Assembly (NCBI GenBank): GCA_031277615.1
Contig: JAITMC010000013.1
Location: 1 to 64,000, forward strand
From: Chryseobacterium sp.
GTDB lineage: Bacteria; Bacteroidota; Bacteroidia; Flavobacteriales; Weeksellaceae
Direction: 5' to 3'
Length of the DNA: 64,000 nt
Numbering within the stretch: position 1 is the first letter of the stretch; each line of letters begins with the position of its first letter. The notes beneath the pieces are model-generated. The model ran no database searches. It was given only the letters and a program-made list of their open reading frames with translations, and was not told the DNA's origin. Positions 18,299-26,454 of the stretch are shown piece after piece. The translations under genes and the position numbers were made by a program.

Positions 18299-19727
18299 GA
18301 ACATATTCGCTGCGGCAGCCTTATCACTTGTACTTACAGGGTGTAAGGCCCCGATGGCGACCGTTATAAAAGATGAAGTAAAAGAGAATCTTCCGCAGAA
18401 CTTTAATCAGGAAGAGCAGCAGGATGCCAATAATAACAGCGGAACAACACCCTGGAGGCAGTTTTTTACAGATCCCAATCTGGTAAGTTTAATTGAAACA
18501 GCCTTAAAGAACAATCAGGAGCTTCTGATCACGCTTCAGGAAATTGAAATTGCCAAAAGTGGTGTTATGGCTAAAAAAGGAAAGTTGAGCCCTACCGTTT
18601 CCGCAGGAATAGGAGCAGGGCTTAAAAAAGCCGGCCGATATACCAGTGAAGGGGCAGGAGATGCCACTACACAAATTGAACCGGGAAAAGAAATGCCTGA
18701 TCCGCTGGGAAATTTTGAAGGCGGGCTGATGGCCAACTGGGAAATCGATATCTGGAAAAAGCTCAGAACCGAAAAAGAAGCTGCCGTAGCCCATTACCTT
18801 TCTACAGTGGAAGGGAAGAATTTCGTTCTCTCCAACCTTATTGAAGAAGTGGCAGATAATTATTATGAATTGCTGGCGCTGGATAATCAGCTGGATATTA
18901 TTCAGCAGTATATCAAGCTTCAGGAAAGAGCACTCGAAATTTCTAAAATCCAGAAAGAAGCTGCTGCTGCAACGGAGCTGGCTGTGAAGAAGTTTGAAGC
19001 TGAACTGGCCAAATCCAAGGCATCGGAATATACCATCCGTCAGCAGATCACCGAAAAAGAAAACCAGATCAATGCCCTGCTGGGAAGGTACCCGCAGCCT
19101 ATTATCAGAACAAAGGAAAGCTTTATGTCTACCATACCGCAGACTGTTTATACAGGAATTCCGTCTCAGCTGCTGGCTAACCGTCCGGATATCAAACAGG
19201 CGGAACTGGAGCTGAAGGCTGCAAAACTGGATGTGGAGGCGGCCAGAAAAGAGTTTTATCCCTCACTGGAAATTTCTGCAACATTGGGACTTGAAGCATT
19301 CAAACCTTCCTATTTGGTTAAAATGCCGGAGTCTATTGCTTATAATCTGGCGGGTGAACTGGCAGGACCGCTGATCAATAAAAGTGCCATCAAAGCCAAT
19401 TTTCAGACTGCCGATGCCAAACAGATACAGTCTCTTTATGAGTATGACAAAACCATATTAAATGCCTATCTGGATGTAGCTAACCTGATGTCTAAGATTA
19501 AAAATATAGACCAGTATTATCAGCTGAAATCCCAGGAAACCAAAGCTCTGGATCAGTCTATTGATATTGCCAATCAGCTTTTCAGAAATTCCCGGGCCGA
19601 TTATCTGGAGGTACTTTTGAACCAAAGAGATGCCCTGGATGCTAAACTGGAACTCATCGAAGCCAAACAGAAACAGCTCAGCACCGTTGTAGACATCTAC
19701 AAAAGCCTGGGCGGAGGCTGGAAATAA
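18279..19727 (+). CDS. Outer-membrane efflux channel lipoprotein (TolC/NodT family)
   Basis: A 482-residue outer-membrane factor of the NodT type that completes the tripartite pump. An N-terminal signal ends in a lipobox (LVLTGC, about residues 17-22). Two repeated OEP domains of long coiled helices follow (about 60-270 and 280-475), with LLANRPDIKQAELELKAA typical of the second repeat. Its start lies within the end of the pump gene, 20 nt before the pump stop. A Rho-independent terminator 43 nt after the stop closes the operon. Confidence 0.94.
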   Translation: MENLKIKNIFAAAALSLVLTGCKAPMATVIKDEVKENLPQNFNQEEQQDANNNSGTTPWRQFFTDPNLVSLIETALKNNQELLITLQEIEIAKSGVMAKKGKLSPTVSAGIGAGLKKAGRYTSEGAGDATTQIEPGKEMPDPLGNFEGGLMANWEIDIWKKLRTEKEAAVAHYLSTVEGKNFVLSNLIEEVADNYYELLALDNQLDIIQQYIKLQERALEISKIQKEAAAATELAVKKFEAELAKSKASEYTIRQQITEKENQINALLGRYPQPIIRTKESFMSTIPQTVYTGIPSQLLANRPDIKQAELELKAAKLDVEAARKEFYPSLEISATLGLEAFKPSYLVKMPESIAYNLAGELAGPLINKSAIKANFQTADAKQIQSLYEYDKTILNAYLDVANLMSKIKNIDQYYQLKSQETKALDQSIDIANQLFRNSRADYLEVLLNQRDALDAKLELIEAKQKQLSTVVDIYKSLGGGWK

Positions 19728-19769
19728 GACATCATAATTCTTTCTATAAAAACAGTTAATGTTTTGTTG

Positions 19770-19798
19770 GGCTGGTCCTTTCGGGGGCTGGCCTTTTT
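19770..19798 (+). terminator. Rho-independent terminator of the RND operon
   Basis: A 9-bp stem (19770-19778 with 19785-19793, three G-T wobbles), loop TTTCGG, then five T. Confidence 0.7.
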
Positions 19799-19862
19799 GT
19801 TGATAAAATGCCAATATTTTCTATATTTTTCATATTTTAACAAAAACAAAACTTTGTAATAC

Positions 19863-20441
19863 ATGTCTATGAAAAAACTAATTTCCTATATTATTCCTGT
19901 CATCTGCTTTTCAACAGCCGTTTCCTGTACCAGCTATATTAAAGTGGTTCCCACTAAGCTGATCTCGGATTCTGAAAATATCACCCGTACAATATTCTTT
20001 CCGGGAGGTACTTTAGATACCGGTTTTTATGGGGACTATCTGTTTGATAAGGTCGATAAAAAACAGATCTTTTTCAGCAATAAAGACATTAGCGGAATAT
20101 TGGGTAATCTTCACGCAAAACCTTCCGGTCAGATTCTTTTCACCTATACTCCGAACAGTATTTACAATCATATCCTGGGATTTTATTATGCTGATACAAC
20201 TTTACAGGATATAAAAAGAGATTTCTTTATAAAAACTCCGGAAAAAGAACTGCAAAACGGACTCCAATATACCTACAGATACAAAGAGTATGAGGTGATG
20301 GAAGTTTACAAACAGCAGGAAAAAGGAGTGATCCGGTTTATTTCCATCAATAATTCGGTGAACCAGTCTGCTGATAAATTCCGTCTGGAAAACAATAAGG
20401 TATTTTTTGAGTTGAATTCAGGCTGGTGGATGCAAAAATGA
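19863..20441 (+). CDS. Hypothetical lipoprotein
   Basis: A 192-residue protein without a family I can name. The signal sequence MKKLISYIIPVICFSTAVSC ends in a lipobox Cys at about residue 22, so it should be an envelope lipoprotein. The mature part is beta-rich, with FYGDYLFDKVDKKQIFFSN, GQILFTYTPNSIYN and a C-terminal FELNSGWWMQK. ATG codons at 19863 and 19869 are both usable. It is flanked by the efflux operon terminator and the M20 peptidase gene; no functional link is evident. Confidence 0.7.
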   Translation: MSMKKLISYIIPVICFSTAVSCTSYIKVVPTKLISDSENITRTIFFPGGTLDTGFYGDYLFDKVDKKQIFFSNKDISGILGNLHAKPSGQILFTYTPNSIYNHILGFYYADTTLQDIKRDFFIKTPEKELQNGLQYTYRYKEYEVMEVYKQQEKGVIRFISINNSVNQSADKFRLENNKVFFELNSGWWMQK

Positions 20442-20506
20442 TCCGCTTTTCTTGATTATTTCCGGAAATACCTGGTTTTTAACGTGTTTATCGGAGATTT
20501 GTTTGC

Positions 20507-20514
20507 TATATTTG
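20507..20514 (+). promoter_or_regulatory. Candidate -7 box for the M20 peptidase gene
   Basis: TATATTTG fits TAnnTTTG and lies 32 nt before the ATG at 20547, favouring that start over the GTG at 20484. Confidence 0.45.
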
Positions 20515-20546
20515 TGAAACAGTCACTCTCACAAAATCTTACCGCC

Positions 20547-22079
20547 ATGAAAAAGTTTCTTTTAGCAATTTTGGGTATTCTCGTTATTCTGGTCGCTATA
20601 TTACTGGTTAAAACCTATACGTATCCCTTTAAAAAGAATACCGCAGGAACTTCTGAAGGGTGGAAGCCCGTGAAAAATGATTCTGCAGTGATGCGTCTTT
20701 CAGGCGGTATTAAGATTCCTACGGTTTCTACAGGGAGTATGGGAGTATTTAATTACGAACCTTTCGACCGGTTTAAAGAATACCTGAAAAATTCCTATCC
20801 TCTCGTTTATCAGCATACGGAAAACTACGAAATCAACAAACATGCTTTGGTTTTTAAACTGAAAGGAAGCGGCTCAGGGCTGGAACCTGTTCTTTTTCTT
20901 TCTCATATTGATGTGGTACCTCCGGGGGATGCCGATATAAAAAGTAAGGAACAGAATATTTTCAGACCGGACGATCAGCCTCTTCCTCCGGTATCTGAAG
21001 TGGCCGAAGACTGGGATTTCGAACCTTTTTCCGGAGCCGTTGCCCATGGAAGGATTTATGGCAGAGGAGCAATTGATATGAAAGGAATGCTTTTCTCTCT
21101 GATGGAATCCATGAATAATCTGATCAGAAACGGTGAGACTCCGAAACGGGATATCTATCTGGCGTTCGGTTTTGATGAAGAAGTAGGAGGGCAGAAAGGC
21201 GCCATGCAGATTGCAGAACATTTCAAAAAAGCAGGGCTTACGTTTGATGCGGTTTACGACGAAGGCGGTCTGATTATGGAAAAAGGAAATGTTGCAGGAG
21301 TAGATTCTGATGTAGCTGTGGTAGGCTGTGCAGAAAAAGGATTTTTATCAGCGAAGATCCAGGTGAAAGGCCTTGGAGGCCATTCTTCCATGCCGCCTAT
21401 GGAGAGTGCAATAGGAAAAGCAGCGGTCATTATGCAGCGTCTGGAAGATCAGCAGATGAAACCGGTTATTACGCCTCTGATAAAAAACTTTTTCGATAAT
21501 ATAGGAGGCAGTATGCCGTTTACCAGCAGGCTTGCGATTGCCAATCAGTGGCTTTTGAGTCCTTTACTGATCTCTCAGCTTACCAAAAATAATACAACCA
21601 ATGCCCTGGTGCGTACAACTACTGCTTTAACGATGATGAAAGGAAGTGACGGAACCAACGTTCTTTCCCCGGAAGTGGAATTTGTCGCTAATTTCAGGCT
21701 TCTTCCCGGAAATACGGTGAAAGACGTTAGGGATCATATCGCCAAGGCAACGGAAGGTTTTGATGTAGAAGTGGAAGAAATTGATAATACCCGGGAAGCC
21801 TCAGCCGTTTCTCCCACCAATACCAGGGCCTATAAGCTGATAGAAGCCGGAATCAAAGAAATTCATCCGGGCGCTATTGTAACACCTTACCTTACGATGG
21901 CCGGAACGGATGCTTATAAATACCAGATCGTCAGCAAAAATATTTACAGGTTTATGCCGATTAAGATCAACCGCTCAGAGCAGCAGAGTATTCACAGTAC
22001 CAACGAATACATCAGCATTGGGAATTACCTGAAAATGATCCATTATTTTGAATACATCATGAAAAATTACGATAAATAA
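20547..22079 (+). CDS. M20 family metallopeptidase (PM20D1/CPS1-like)
   Basis: A 510-residue zinc peptidase or amidase of the M20 family. The N-terminus is one hydrophobic anchor (about residues 2-22), so the enzyme is membrane-tethered or exported. Metal and catalytic motifs are present: LSHIDVVPPGD (His and Asp), GRGAIDMKG (bridging Asp), FGFDEEVGGQKG (general-base Glu pair) and VYDEGG. A dimerisation domain with GLGGHSSMP follows at about residue 285. The length and the long insert between the first motifs resemble carboxypeptidase S / PM20D1-type members, which cleave or condense N-acyl amino acids and dipeptides; the substrate here is not known. Confidence 0.88.
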   Translation: MKKFLLAILGILVILVAILLVKTYTYPFKKNTAGTSEGWKPVKNDSAVMRLSGGIKIPTVSTGSMGVFNYEPFDRFKEYLKNSYPLVYQHTENYEINKHALVFKLKGSGSGLEPVLFLSHIDVVPPGDADIKSKEQNIFRPDDQPLPPVSEVAEDWDFEPFSGAVAHGRIYGRGAIDMKGMLFSLMESMNNLIRNGETPKRDIYLAFGFDEEVGGQKGAMQIAEHFKKAGLTFDAVYDEGGLIMEKGNVAGVDSDVAVVGCAEKGFLSAKIQVKGLGGHSSMPPMESAIGKAAVIMQRLEDQQMKPVITPLIKNFFDNIGGSMPFTSRLAIANQWLLSPLLISQLTKNNTTNALVRTTTALTMMKGSDGTNVLSPEVEFVANFRLLPGNTVKDVRDHIAKATEGFDVEVEEIDNTREASAVSPTNTRAYKLIEAGIKEIHPGAIVTPYLTMAGTDAYKYQIVSKNIYRFMPIKINRSEQQSIHSTNEYISIGNYLKMIHYFEYIMKNYDK

Positions 22080-22110
22080 ACTCTTCACAACTTTTCATTA
22101 ATCTCCCGCC

Positions 22111-22159
22111 CATCATCCATCATCCATCATCTATCATCCATCATCTATTATTTATCCAT
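22111..22159. repeat. Tandem 7-bp repeat (CATCATC), about seven units
   Basis: Seven consecutive heptamers: four CATCATC (units 1, 2, 3 and 5), with TATCATC, TATTATT and TATCCAT as variants. It lies in the gap between the M20 peptidase gene and the next gene, 32 nt after the stop codon. A looser CCATCACCCATCATC stretch occurs at about 11653-11667 in another intergenic gap. Confidence 0.7.
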
Positions 22160-22205
22160 CCCAATAAAAAAATATATTACGTCAAGTTCTGTCGCATTAC
22201 CGTAA

Positions 22206-22213
22206 TAGCTTTG
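22206..22213 (+). promoter_or_regulatory. Candidate -7 box for the 22235 gene
   Basis: TAGCTTTG fits TAnnTTTG and lies 21 nt before the ATG at 22235; it overlaps the alternative TTG start at 22211, arguing against that start. Confidence 0.45.
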
Positions 22214-22234
22214 CCTTATCAAAATTACAGAGCT

Positions 22235-22936
22235 ATGGAATTGCCGTTTTATTTAAGTTTTAACGAATTTGAAAATCATTATTACGACAACCTTGAAAAA
22301 TGGTTTGAGGAATATCATAATACAAGCGAAACAGATTATCTGAAGTCATTGGCAGCGATGTACAGCCCTTATCTGTATTACAACTTTGCAGATGACCGGA
22401 TCATGGCGGATGCTTCTATGGAGATCAAAGACTGCTTTTTTCCTTATCATGAAAGGATAGGATTATCTTTCTGTACCAGCTGTGAAAACGGAAAGCAGCC
22501 AAAACCCGTCAAAGGGATGAACCCTATTTTTGAATGGAAAACCATTACCATGATGGAGTATGCGCAACATATTCTGGATAAGATCAACAGACATATTTCA
22601 AAAAATAAAGAGGCTTCGGGATCGGCTAAAAGCATTCATGATTACATCCATGACCGTGAAATTATCACTTCCAGAGAAGGAGCAGGATACTGTGTAAGCT
22701 ATAGCCGGCACCAGATGGCAGTCCCTTTCCTGAAAGCTTATCTTCCGCATTACGGACAGACGGTAGATATTGCAGTGTACAGGGATTTTATTTTTTCTGT
22801 GGCTCAGATCGCGGATTATATTGACTATAAACTCAGATCAGTACAGGCTTTTGAATACACAGCCTACGCAAAACTGAAGTCGGAGGCAAAGTTCAGGGTT
22901 CAGATGAGCCATCAGTTTCTGACCATCTGCAATTAA
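22235..22936 (+). CDS. Hypothetical cytoplasmic protein
   Basis: A 233-residue soluble protein I cannot assign. It has no signal peptide and no membrane segment. It is aromatic-rich and mostly helical, with a GLSFCTSCENGKQ segment (two Cys) near residue 75 and CVSYSRHQMAVPFLKAYLPHYG near 160. The C-terminal third looks like a long helix. It ends before a bidirectional terminator shared with the convergent DUF2490-like gene. Confidence 0.6.
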   Translation: MELPFYLSFNEFENHYYDNLEKWFEEYHNTSETDYLKSLAAMYSPYLYYNFADDRIMADASMEIKDCFFPYHERIGLSFCTSCENGKQPKPVKGMNPIFEWKTITMMEYAQHILDKINRHISKNKEASGSAKSIHDYIHDREIITSREGAGYCVSYSRHQMAVPFLKAYLPHYGQTVDIAVYRDFIFSVAQIADYIDYKLRSVQAFEYTAYAKLKSEAKFRVQMSHQFLTICN

Positions 22937-23001
22937 AAATACCATTAAACATTCATATCTAAATTATATTTTACAGAAAACGTTCAACCGTTTTTCAATT
23001 G

Positions 23002-23040
23002 AAATCCCGATCAGCAATGACCGGGATTTTATTATTTTTT
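23002..23040. terminator. Bidirectional terminator
   Basis: A 12-bp stem (23002-23013 with 23018-23029, one non-Watson-Crick pair), 4-nt loop and a T-rich tail on the plus strand. It lies between convergent stops at 22936 and 23032. Confidence 0.75.
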
Positions 23041-23832
23041 AAAAGGCAGGTTCCAGATAAGGTCTGCCGCAAGATAATGAACACCACCTTTGTGAATGCT
23101 TCTGCTGTCCCGGATCAGATCATCCATATATCCGATATCCACGGTAAACGGAGAATTGGGAATGCTGAACATATAGTAAGCCGCAATACGCATTTCCCGG
23201 TATCCGAACGGGGTCCAGCCATGATCGGGTTCGTTGAGGTAACTTGCCGAAAAAAGTCCTTCGGCACTTATTGCCAGCTTCTGATTGTTTTTAGGGGATA
23301 AGCTGTAAGTGAGCTGGGTTTTGAGACGGGTTCTCAACTGAAAATTTTCTTCCGCTTTATTAAAATCAGCATCGAAAAACTTTCTGAATTCCTGGCGTAC
23401 CGTATTTTTCAGTTTCCATCTTTTACCTAGATTAAATGTATAGGCATATCGTCCATAAATCCTGAATTCCTGTTCGGTTGCTTCTTTTTCATAGGGAGCA
23501 TCACTTTTATACTTCGGCTGACGGCGGTAGCTTATGGCATAGCTGTATTGCTGGTGGGGAGCAAAAGAATGATACACTTCATGGTTCAGAACCATAATAG
23601 CCTGCCTGGAAAAAGGGTTATCGTTATCAGGGCTGCTTTTCCGGCCTATTGCGATATAACTCAGTGCCTGTTTCGTTCCCAGGGAATCCAACTGGCGTTT
23701 AACTCCGAAGGCCGACCAGAAGGCTGTATTCGCGTCTCCCAAACCCGGAGGGCTGATCTGCGCTTTTACAAAACCGGTTATGCAACCCAATAGAAATAAT
23801 CCTGTGAAAATTTTTTTAATGCTGAACATCAT
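23032..23832 (-). CDS. DUF2490-like exported beta-barrel protein
   Basis: A 266-residue exported protein with a signal peptide (cut near GFVKAQ, residue 24). The mature part is a series of amphipathic strands (YSYAISYRRQP, FRIYGRYAYTFNLG, FQLRTRLKTQLTYSL, MRIAAYYMFSI) ending in strands without a type IX C-terminal domain. NTAFWSAFGVKRQL at the start of the mature region fits DUF2490, a family of presumed small outer-membrane barrels. Two adjacent ATG codons (23832 and 23829) are possible starts. Function is unknown. Confidence 0.75.
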   Translation of the reverse strand: MMFSIKKIFTGLFLLGCITGFVKAQISPPGLGDANTAFWSAFGVKRQLDSLGTKQALSYIAIGRKSSPDNDNPFSRQAIMVLNHEVYHSFAPHQQYSYAISYRRQPKYKSDAPYEKEATEQEFRIYGRYAYTFNLGKRWKLKNTVRQEFRKFFDADFNKAEENFQLRTRLKTQLTYSLSPKNNQKLAISAEGLFSASYLNEPDHGWTPFGYREMRIAAYYMFSIPNSPFTVDIGYMDDLIRDSRSIHKGGVHYLAADLIWNLPFKK

Positions 23833-24055
23833 GATAACTGCTTCAATGTTAAGGTGTAGTATCGTTAAGCCAAAAGATCAGATCAGAATGCGGTGACATG
23901 CAAACAGAATATTTGGTCTTAACAAAAATAAAAGCTTTAAAGGTTCAATGTTTATTCAAAATCTTTTAATACTGTTGAAAAACATGACAAATTAAAAACA
24001 TGATTTAGGATAAATTTAGGAATGCATAAAAATATAAACAGCTTGTGGCCTGAGT

Positions 24056-24973
24056 TTAATTGAAACCTATTTTCTCTTTGGAACAGTCCATGTAAATGGA
24101 GTTCTGTAAAAATATTTTATTTCCCAGCATTCCCGTCATTCCGGAAAATTTCATGAGCATATACTGGGTTCCGGAGAAACCTTCCACATAAGTAACTTCT
24201 GTCAGGGGGATTTCTTTGTTGCTGAAACGGATGATGGTATGGCTGTCTGCAGTGTAGGACGTTAATACATCAGTTCTCGATTGTGCTTTTTCTACGGTAA
24301 TTCTTGAATGAGGAAGCTTTAGAGTGGCCCATTCCTCCTTATGGGTCAGTAATTCGTAAGCACTGGTCCCGGAATCATACAGGAATTTTTCTTCTTTTCC
24401 GTTTAAAAGACCATGAACAATAATTTTTCTTCTTTTAAACTTAAAATCGATAAGGTTATTTTTAAACGCTGCAGGTTCTTCAGAAAGATTGAAAATGATA
24501 AATCGGTCTTTGAAACTGATCAGGGTCTTCCGGTCTTCAAGAATATCCGCCCCAAGCGTACCGATAATTCTGCTGTCTTTACTTCCGGTCTCTGAAACTT
24601 TAAACCGGTCCGAAGAGATTTTTGTTTTTCCGATGTAAAAAGTGGAAGCTGCACGGTCGTGATCAACCCGGATCCCTTTGATGGATTGTATCGGAACGCT
24701 GTAAAATTCTGTATACACCGCCCCGGTATCGAACTGAAGATAATAAGGAGCCGGATCTCCGGGAAAACTGATGGGTAAGAGCAATGCACTTTTATCCTCT
24801 GCCGGCCATTGAATGGGAATACGTCCGCTTTCATTGTTGACCGTCAGATAATTATTTTCCGGCGTGAATTTTTGATTGAAATAGCAATAACCACCCAGAA
24901 CAATAACCACAACAGTGCCGAAAACAGATAATATAATTTTCCTGAATATATTCATATCGGTTTTTTTATGCAA
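24056..24973 (-). CDS. Membrane-anchored two-lobed aspartic-protease-like protein
   Basis: The 305-residue product has one N-terminal membrane helix (about residues 11-31), the rest facing the periplasm. Two aspartic-protease-type signatures are visible: LQFDTGA with D82, followed by IIGTLGADIL at 137-145, and FLYDSGT with D200, followed by GMLGNKIF at 281-288. Each pair (DT/SG, then hydrophobic-hydrophobic-G) is the layout of a retropepsin-like lobe, so this single chain carries two. Whether it is an active protease is inference; the spacing between lobes (118 residues) is compatible with a pepsin-like internal dimer. ATG at 24955 is an alternative start. No operon partner is visible. Confidence 0.7.
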   Translation of the reverse strand: MHKKTDMNIFRKIILSVFGTVVVIVLGGYCYFNQKFTPENNYLTVNNESGRIPIQWPAEDKSALLLPISFPGDPAPYYLQFDTGAVYTEFYSVPIQSIKGIRVDHDRAASTFYIGKTKISSDRFKVSETGSKDSRIIGTLGADILEDRKTLISFKDRFIIFNLSEEPAAFKNNLIDFKFKRRKIIVHGLLNGKEEKFLYDSGTSAYELLTHKEEWATLKLPHSRITVEKAQSRTDVLTSYTADSHTIIRFSNKEIPLTEVTYVEGFSGTQYMLMKFSGMTGMLGNKIFLQNSIYMDCSKEKIGFN

Positions 24974-25187
24974 GATTCGGAAATAAACTGCTTTTTCCAG
25001 TTGAAATGGCTACGACAGTTTTACGACAATTCTGTGACTTTGGATGTATCGTTTTGTTTATTAGGGTTTTAAGTTGAAGTTTTTTTGTGGTTTCAAAATT
25101 ATTACCTTGGGGTAGAGTAGAGGCTTTTCTTTAAGATTAGAGAATTTTTGTGTATTAATATGAGATTTTTCTTGTTTTTCCATTAAT

Positions 25188-25214
25188 AAAAAAAGGCCTC
25201 ATCATTATGAGACC
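25188..25214 (-). terminator. Rho-independent terminator of the orphan toxin-tip/immunity operon
   Basis: On the minus strand an 8-bp stem (25214-25207 with 25202-25195, one G-T wobble), 4-nt loop, then seven T. It follows the last remnant frame by 4 nt and marks the end of the minus-strand accessory operon. Confidence 0.8.
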
Positions 25215-25218
25215 GATG

Positions 25219-25293
25219 TTATTTGTAAAATTTCTGTAAGTCTGGTTGCGATATGATTTCCTCTAATTCTCTGAGTAATTGATTAATACTCAT
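25219..25293 (-). pseudogene. Truncated immunity-family remnant (24 codons)
   Basis: ATG at 25293 opens a 24-residue frame whose first residues MSINQLLRELEE match the N-terminus of the 80-residue protein at 26771-27013 (MSINQLLKELEE). After these residues the sequence diverges and stops. The start overlaps the stop of the preceding frame (ATGA). It is best read as the 5' stub of a lost immunity gene copy. Confidence 0.6.
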
Positions 25294-25412
25294 GATTCTT
25301 TTCTAGGTTCTCCTTTTTCATCAATCCAAATAGCTAATGAGTTAATACTCATATGAAGTTGGGTAGAATATCCCTTTTTCTCTAATTCTGTTGATACTGT
25401 TTTAAAATCCAT
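25290..25412 (-). CDS. Short immunity-family-like ORF (40 residues)
   Basis: A 40-residue frame starting MDFKTVSTELEKKGYSTQ, with the same helix-then-GY layout as the immunity family N-termini in this locus, then LAIWIDEKGEP, and a stop before the conserved C-terminal block. It begins 12 nt after the stop of the 84-residue immunity gene and its stop overlaps the next start by ATGA. It may be a truncated paralogue rather than a functional gene. Confidence 0.45.
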   Translation of the reverse strand: MDFKTVSTELEKKGYSTQLHMSINSLAIWIDEKGEPRKES

Positions 25413-25424
25413 AATTATTTAATC

Positions 25425-25679
25425 CTATATTGGAAACACTTGTCTTACAAATGTTAACAGATCTTTAATAGTTTTAAACTCTTTTTCAACAGGAATCTGA
25501 CCAATAGCATAGTCAATAATAATCAAACTGTTTCTTATTTCAACTCCAAAAGTATTTTTCATCATTTTACACTTTAATATATCGCTATATCCATCTTCCT
25601 GACCTGCAATTAATACGCCATCTTTGGAAAGCATAACTAAATAGCCTTCCTGCTGTAATTGTTTTTTTAATTTTTCCAT
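25425..25679 (-). CDS. Putative immunity protein, paralogue 4
   Basis: An 84-residue soluble protein with an N-terminal helix (MEKLKKQLQQEGYLVM), central strands including IIIDYAIGQIPVEKEF and the C-terminal helix block TIKDLLTFVRQVFPI shared with the other three family members at this locus. Its start overlaps the stop of the upstream paralogue (TAATG), so the two are coupled. Family name unknown to me; the immunity role is inferred from size, copy number and position behind a toxin-tip remnant. Confidence 0.7.
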   Translation of the reverse strand: MEKLKKQLQQEGYLVMLSKDGVLIAGQEDGYSDILKCKMMKNTFGVEIRNSLIIIDYAIGQIPVEKEFKTIKDLLTFVRQVFPI

Positions 25680-25951
25680 TATTCTTCTATTGGAAACACT
25701 TGTCTTACAAACTTAATAAGTTCTTCAGGATCAGTAAAATCTTTTTCTAAACCTAATTGGGAATCAGCATATTGGATGTTATACTTGTTATCAGTCGTTC
25801 TTATATAAAATTCTCTGCCAAGTTTTACAACAAATGTATTGTCTTTGATTCCACAAAACAGTATTTTTTCTGATACGTCACTTATTTGCTTATATTCACA
25901 ATAGTACCCTTCTTCTTGGATTCTATTCATTAAATTATCTAAATTATTCAT
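25679..25951 (-). CDS. Putative immunity protein, paralogue 3
   Basis: A 90-residue soluble protein: helical N-terminus (MNNLDNLMNRIQEEGYYCEY), strands, then GLEKDFTDPEELIKFVRQVFPIEE at the end. The last block aligns with paralogues at 25425, 26771 and 27016, while the N-terminal half is divergent, the pattern expected if a scaffold is kept and a recognition surface varies. It lies 9 nt after the stop of the decayed toxin tip. Confidence 0.7.
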   Translation of the reverse strand: MNNLDNLMNRIQEEGYYCEYKQISDVSEKILFCGIKDNTFVVKLGREFYIRTTDNKYNIQYADSQLGLEKDFTDPEELIKFVRQVFPIEE

Positions 25952-25960
25952 TGTAATATA

Positions 25961-26268
25961 TTATTTTGTTCTAAACACTAAACTTCCTCCTTTTGCCCAT
26001 TCTTCAATAAAATGGTCTAAATCAACAATCCCAACAACTCCTTTATCCTTTTTTGTAGTCATAAATTCTTTAGAGTTTTTAATACCTTCTGGCCAAGGGT
26101 CTTTTATGATAACTTCTTTATTAATTAAATCTACTTTTTCAACAATTACAGTGTGTCTTCCATCACGAATATCATGCAGATAAGTTATGAATGATTCTTT
26201 AACATACAAGCTGCTGTACACGACATTGGTAATTCCTGTTTAGCCATTTCATTGGAAAGAATTTTCAT
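25961..26268 (-). pseudogene. Decayed orphan C39-like toxin tip
   Basis: Two frames together give fragments of the peptidase found at the end of the 796-residue protein. Frame 1 (26185-26268, ATG inside the direct repeat) encodes KILSNEMAKQELPMSCTAAC and stops after 27 residues; it aligns with EVLSRNMVAQEHNMSCAAAC of the intact toxin, including the catalytic Cys. Frame 2 (from 26221 down) encodes DGRHTVIVEKV and VIIKDPWPEGI, which align with the His and Asp motifs of the intact toxin. About 57 residues between Cys and His are missing and the frame changes, so this is an inactivated copy carrying an out-of-frame internal deletion. Confidence 0.75.
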
Positions 26269-26454
26269 CGGAATTGAAGAGACAAAACTTGCATTATCTG
26301 AGGAATCAGCGAGAGAATAAATACCATACACATCCGTGGAAATCCGTATGGAATTATTTAACCGCCATCAGGCCCATAGCATGATAAAAACAAAAAAGTC
26401 TCAGATTTAAAAATCTAAGACTTTGATTTGCAGAGAGGAAGGGATTCGAACCCT
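26261..26454 (-). repeat. 194-bp direct repeat, copy A (with truncated tRNA-Ser 3' end)
   Basis: Aligns without gaps to 29904-30097 with five mismatches over 194 bp (about 97 % identity). It contains the tRNA-Ser terminator hairpin (26388-26424) and the last 24 bases of the tRNA gene, and stops inside the T arm. Start-to-start distance to copy B is 3643 bp. To its left it joins directly to the decayed toxin tip, supplying that frame's ATG. Confidence 0.9.
26431..26454 (-). pseudogene. tRNA-Ser 3' fragment (attachment-site-like)
   Basis: Twenty-four bases identical to the 3' end of the tRNA-Ser at 30074-30160: T arm including GGTTCGAATCC, the 3' acceptor strand and the discriminator base. Sequence identity ends abruptly at the T-arm stem, as at attR-type scars of tRNA-targeting integrases. 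It cannot fold as a tRNA. Confidence 0.85.

Noticed and set aside
22111-22159. Possible CRISPR array
   Set aside because: Units of 7 bp with no spacers; this is a simple tandem repeat. No CRISPR repeats or cas genes were seen anywhere in the window.
26431-26454. Second tRNA-Ser gene
   Set aside because: Only the T arm and 3' acceptor strand are present; the sequence diverges before the variable arm, so no tRNA can form.
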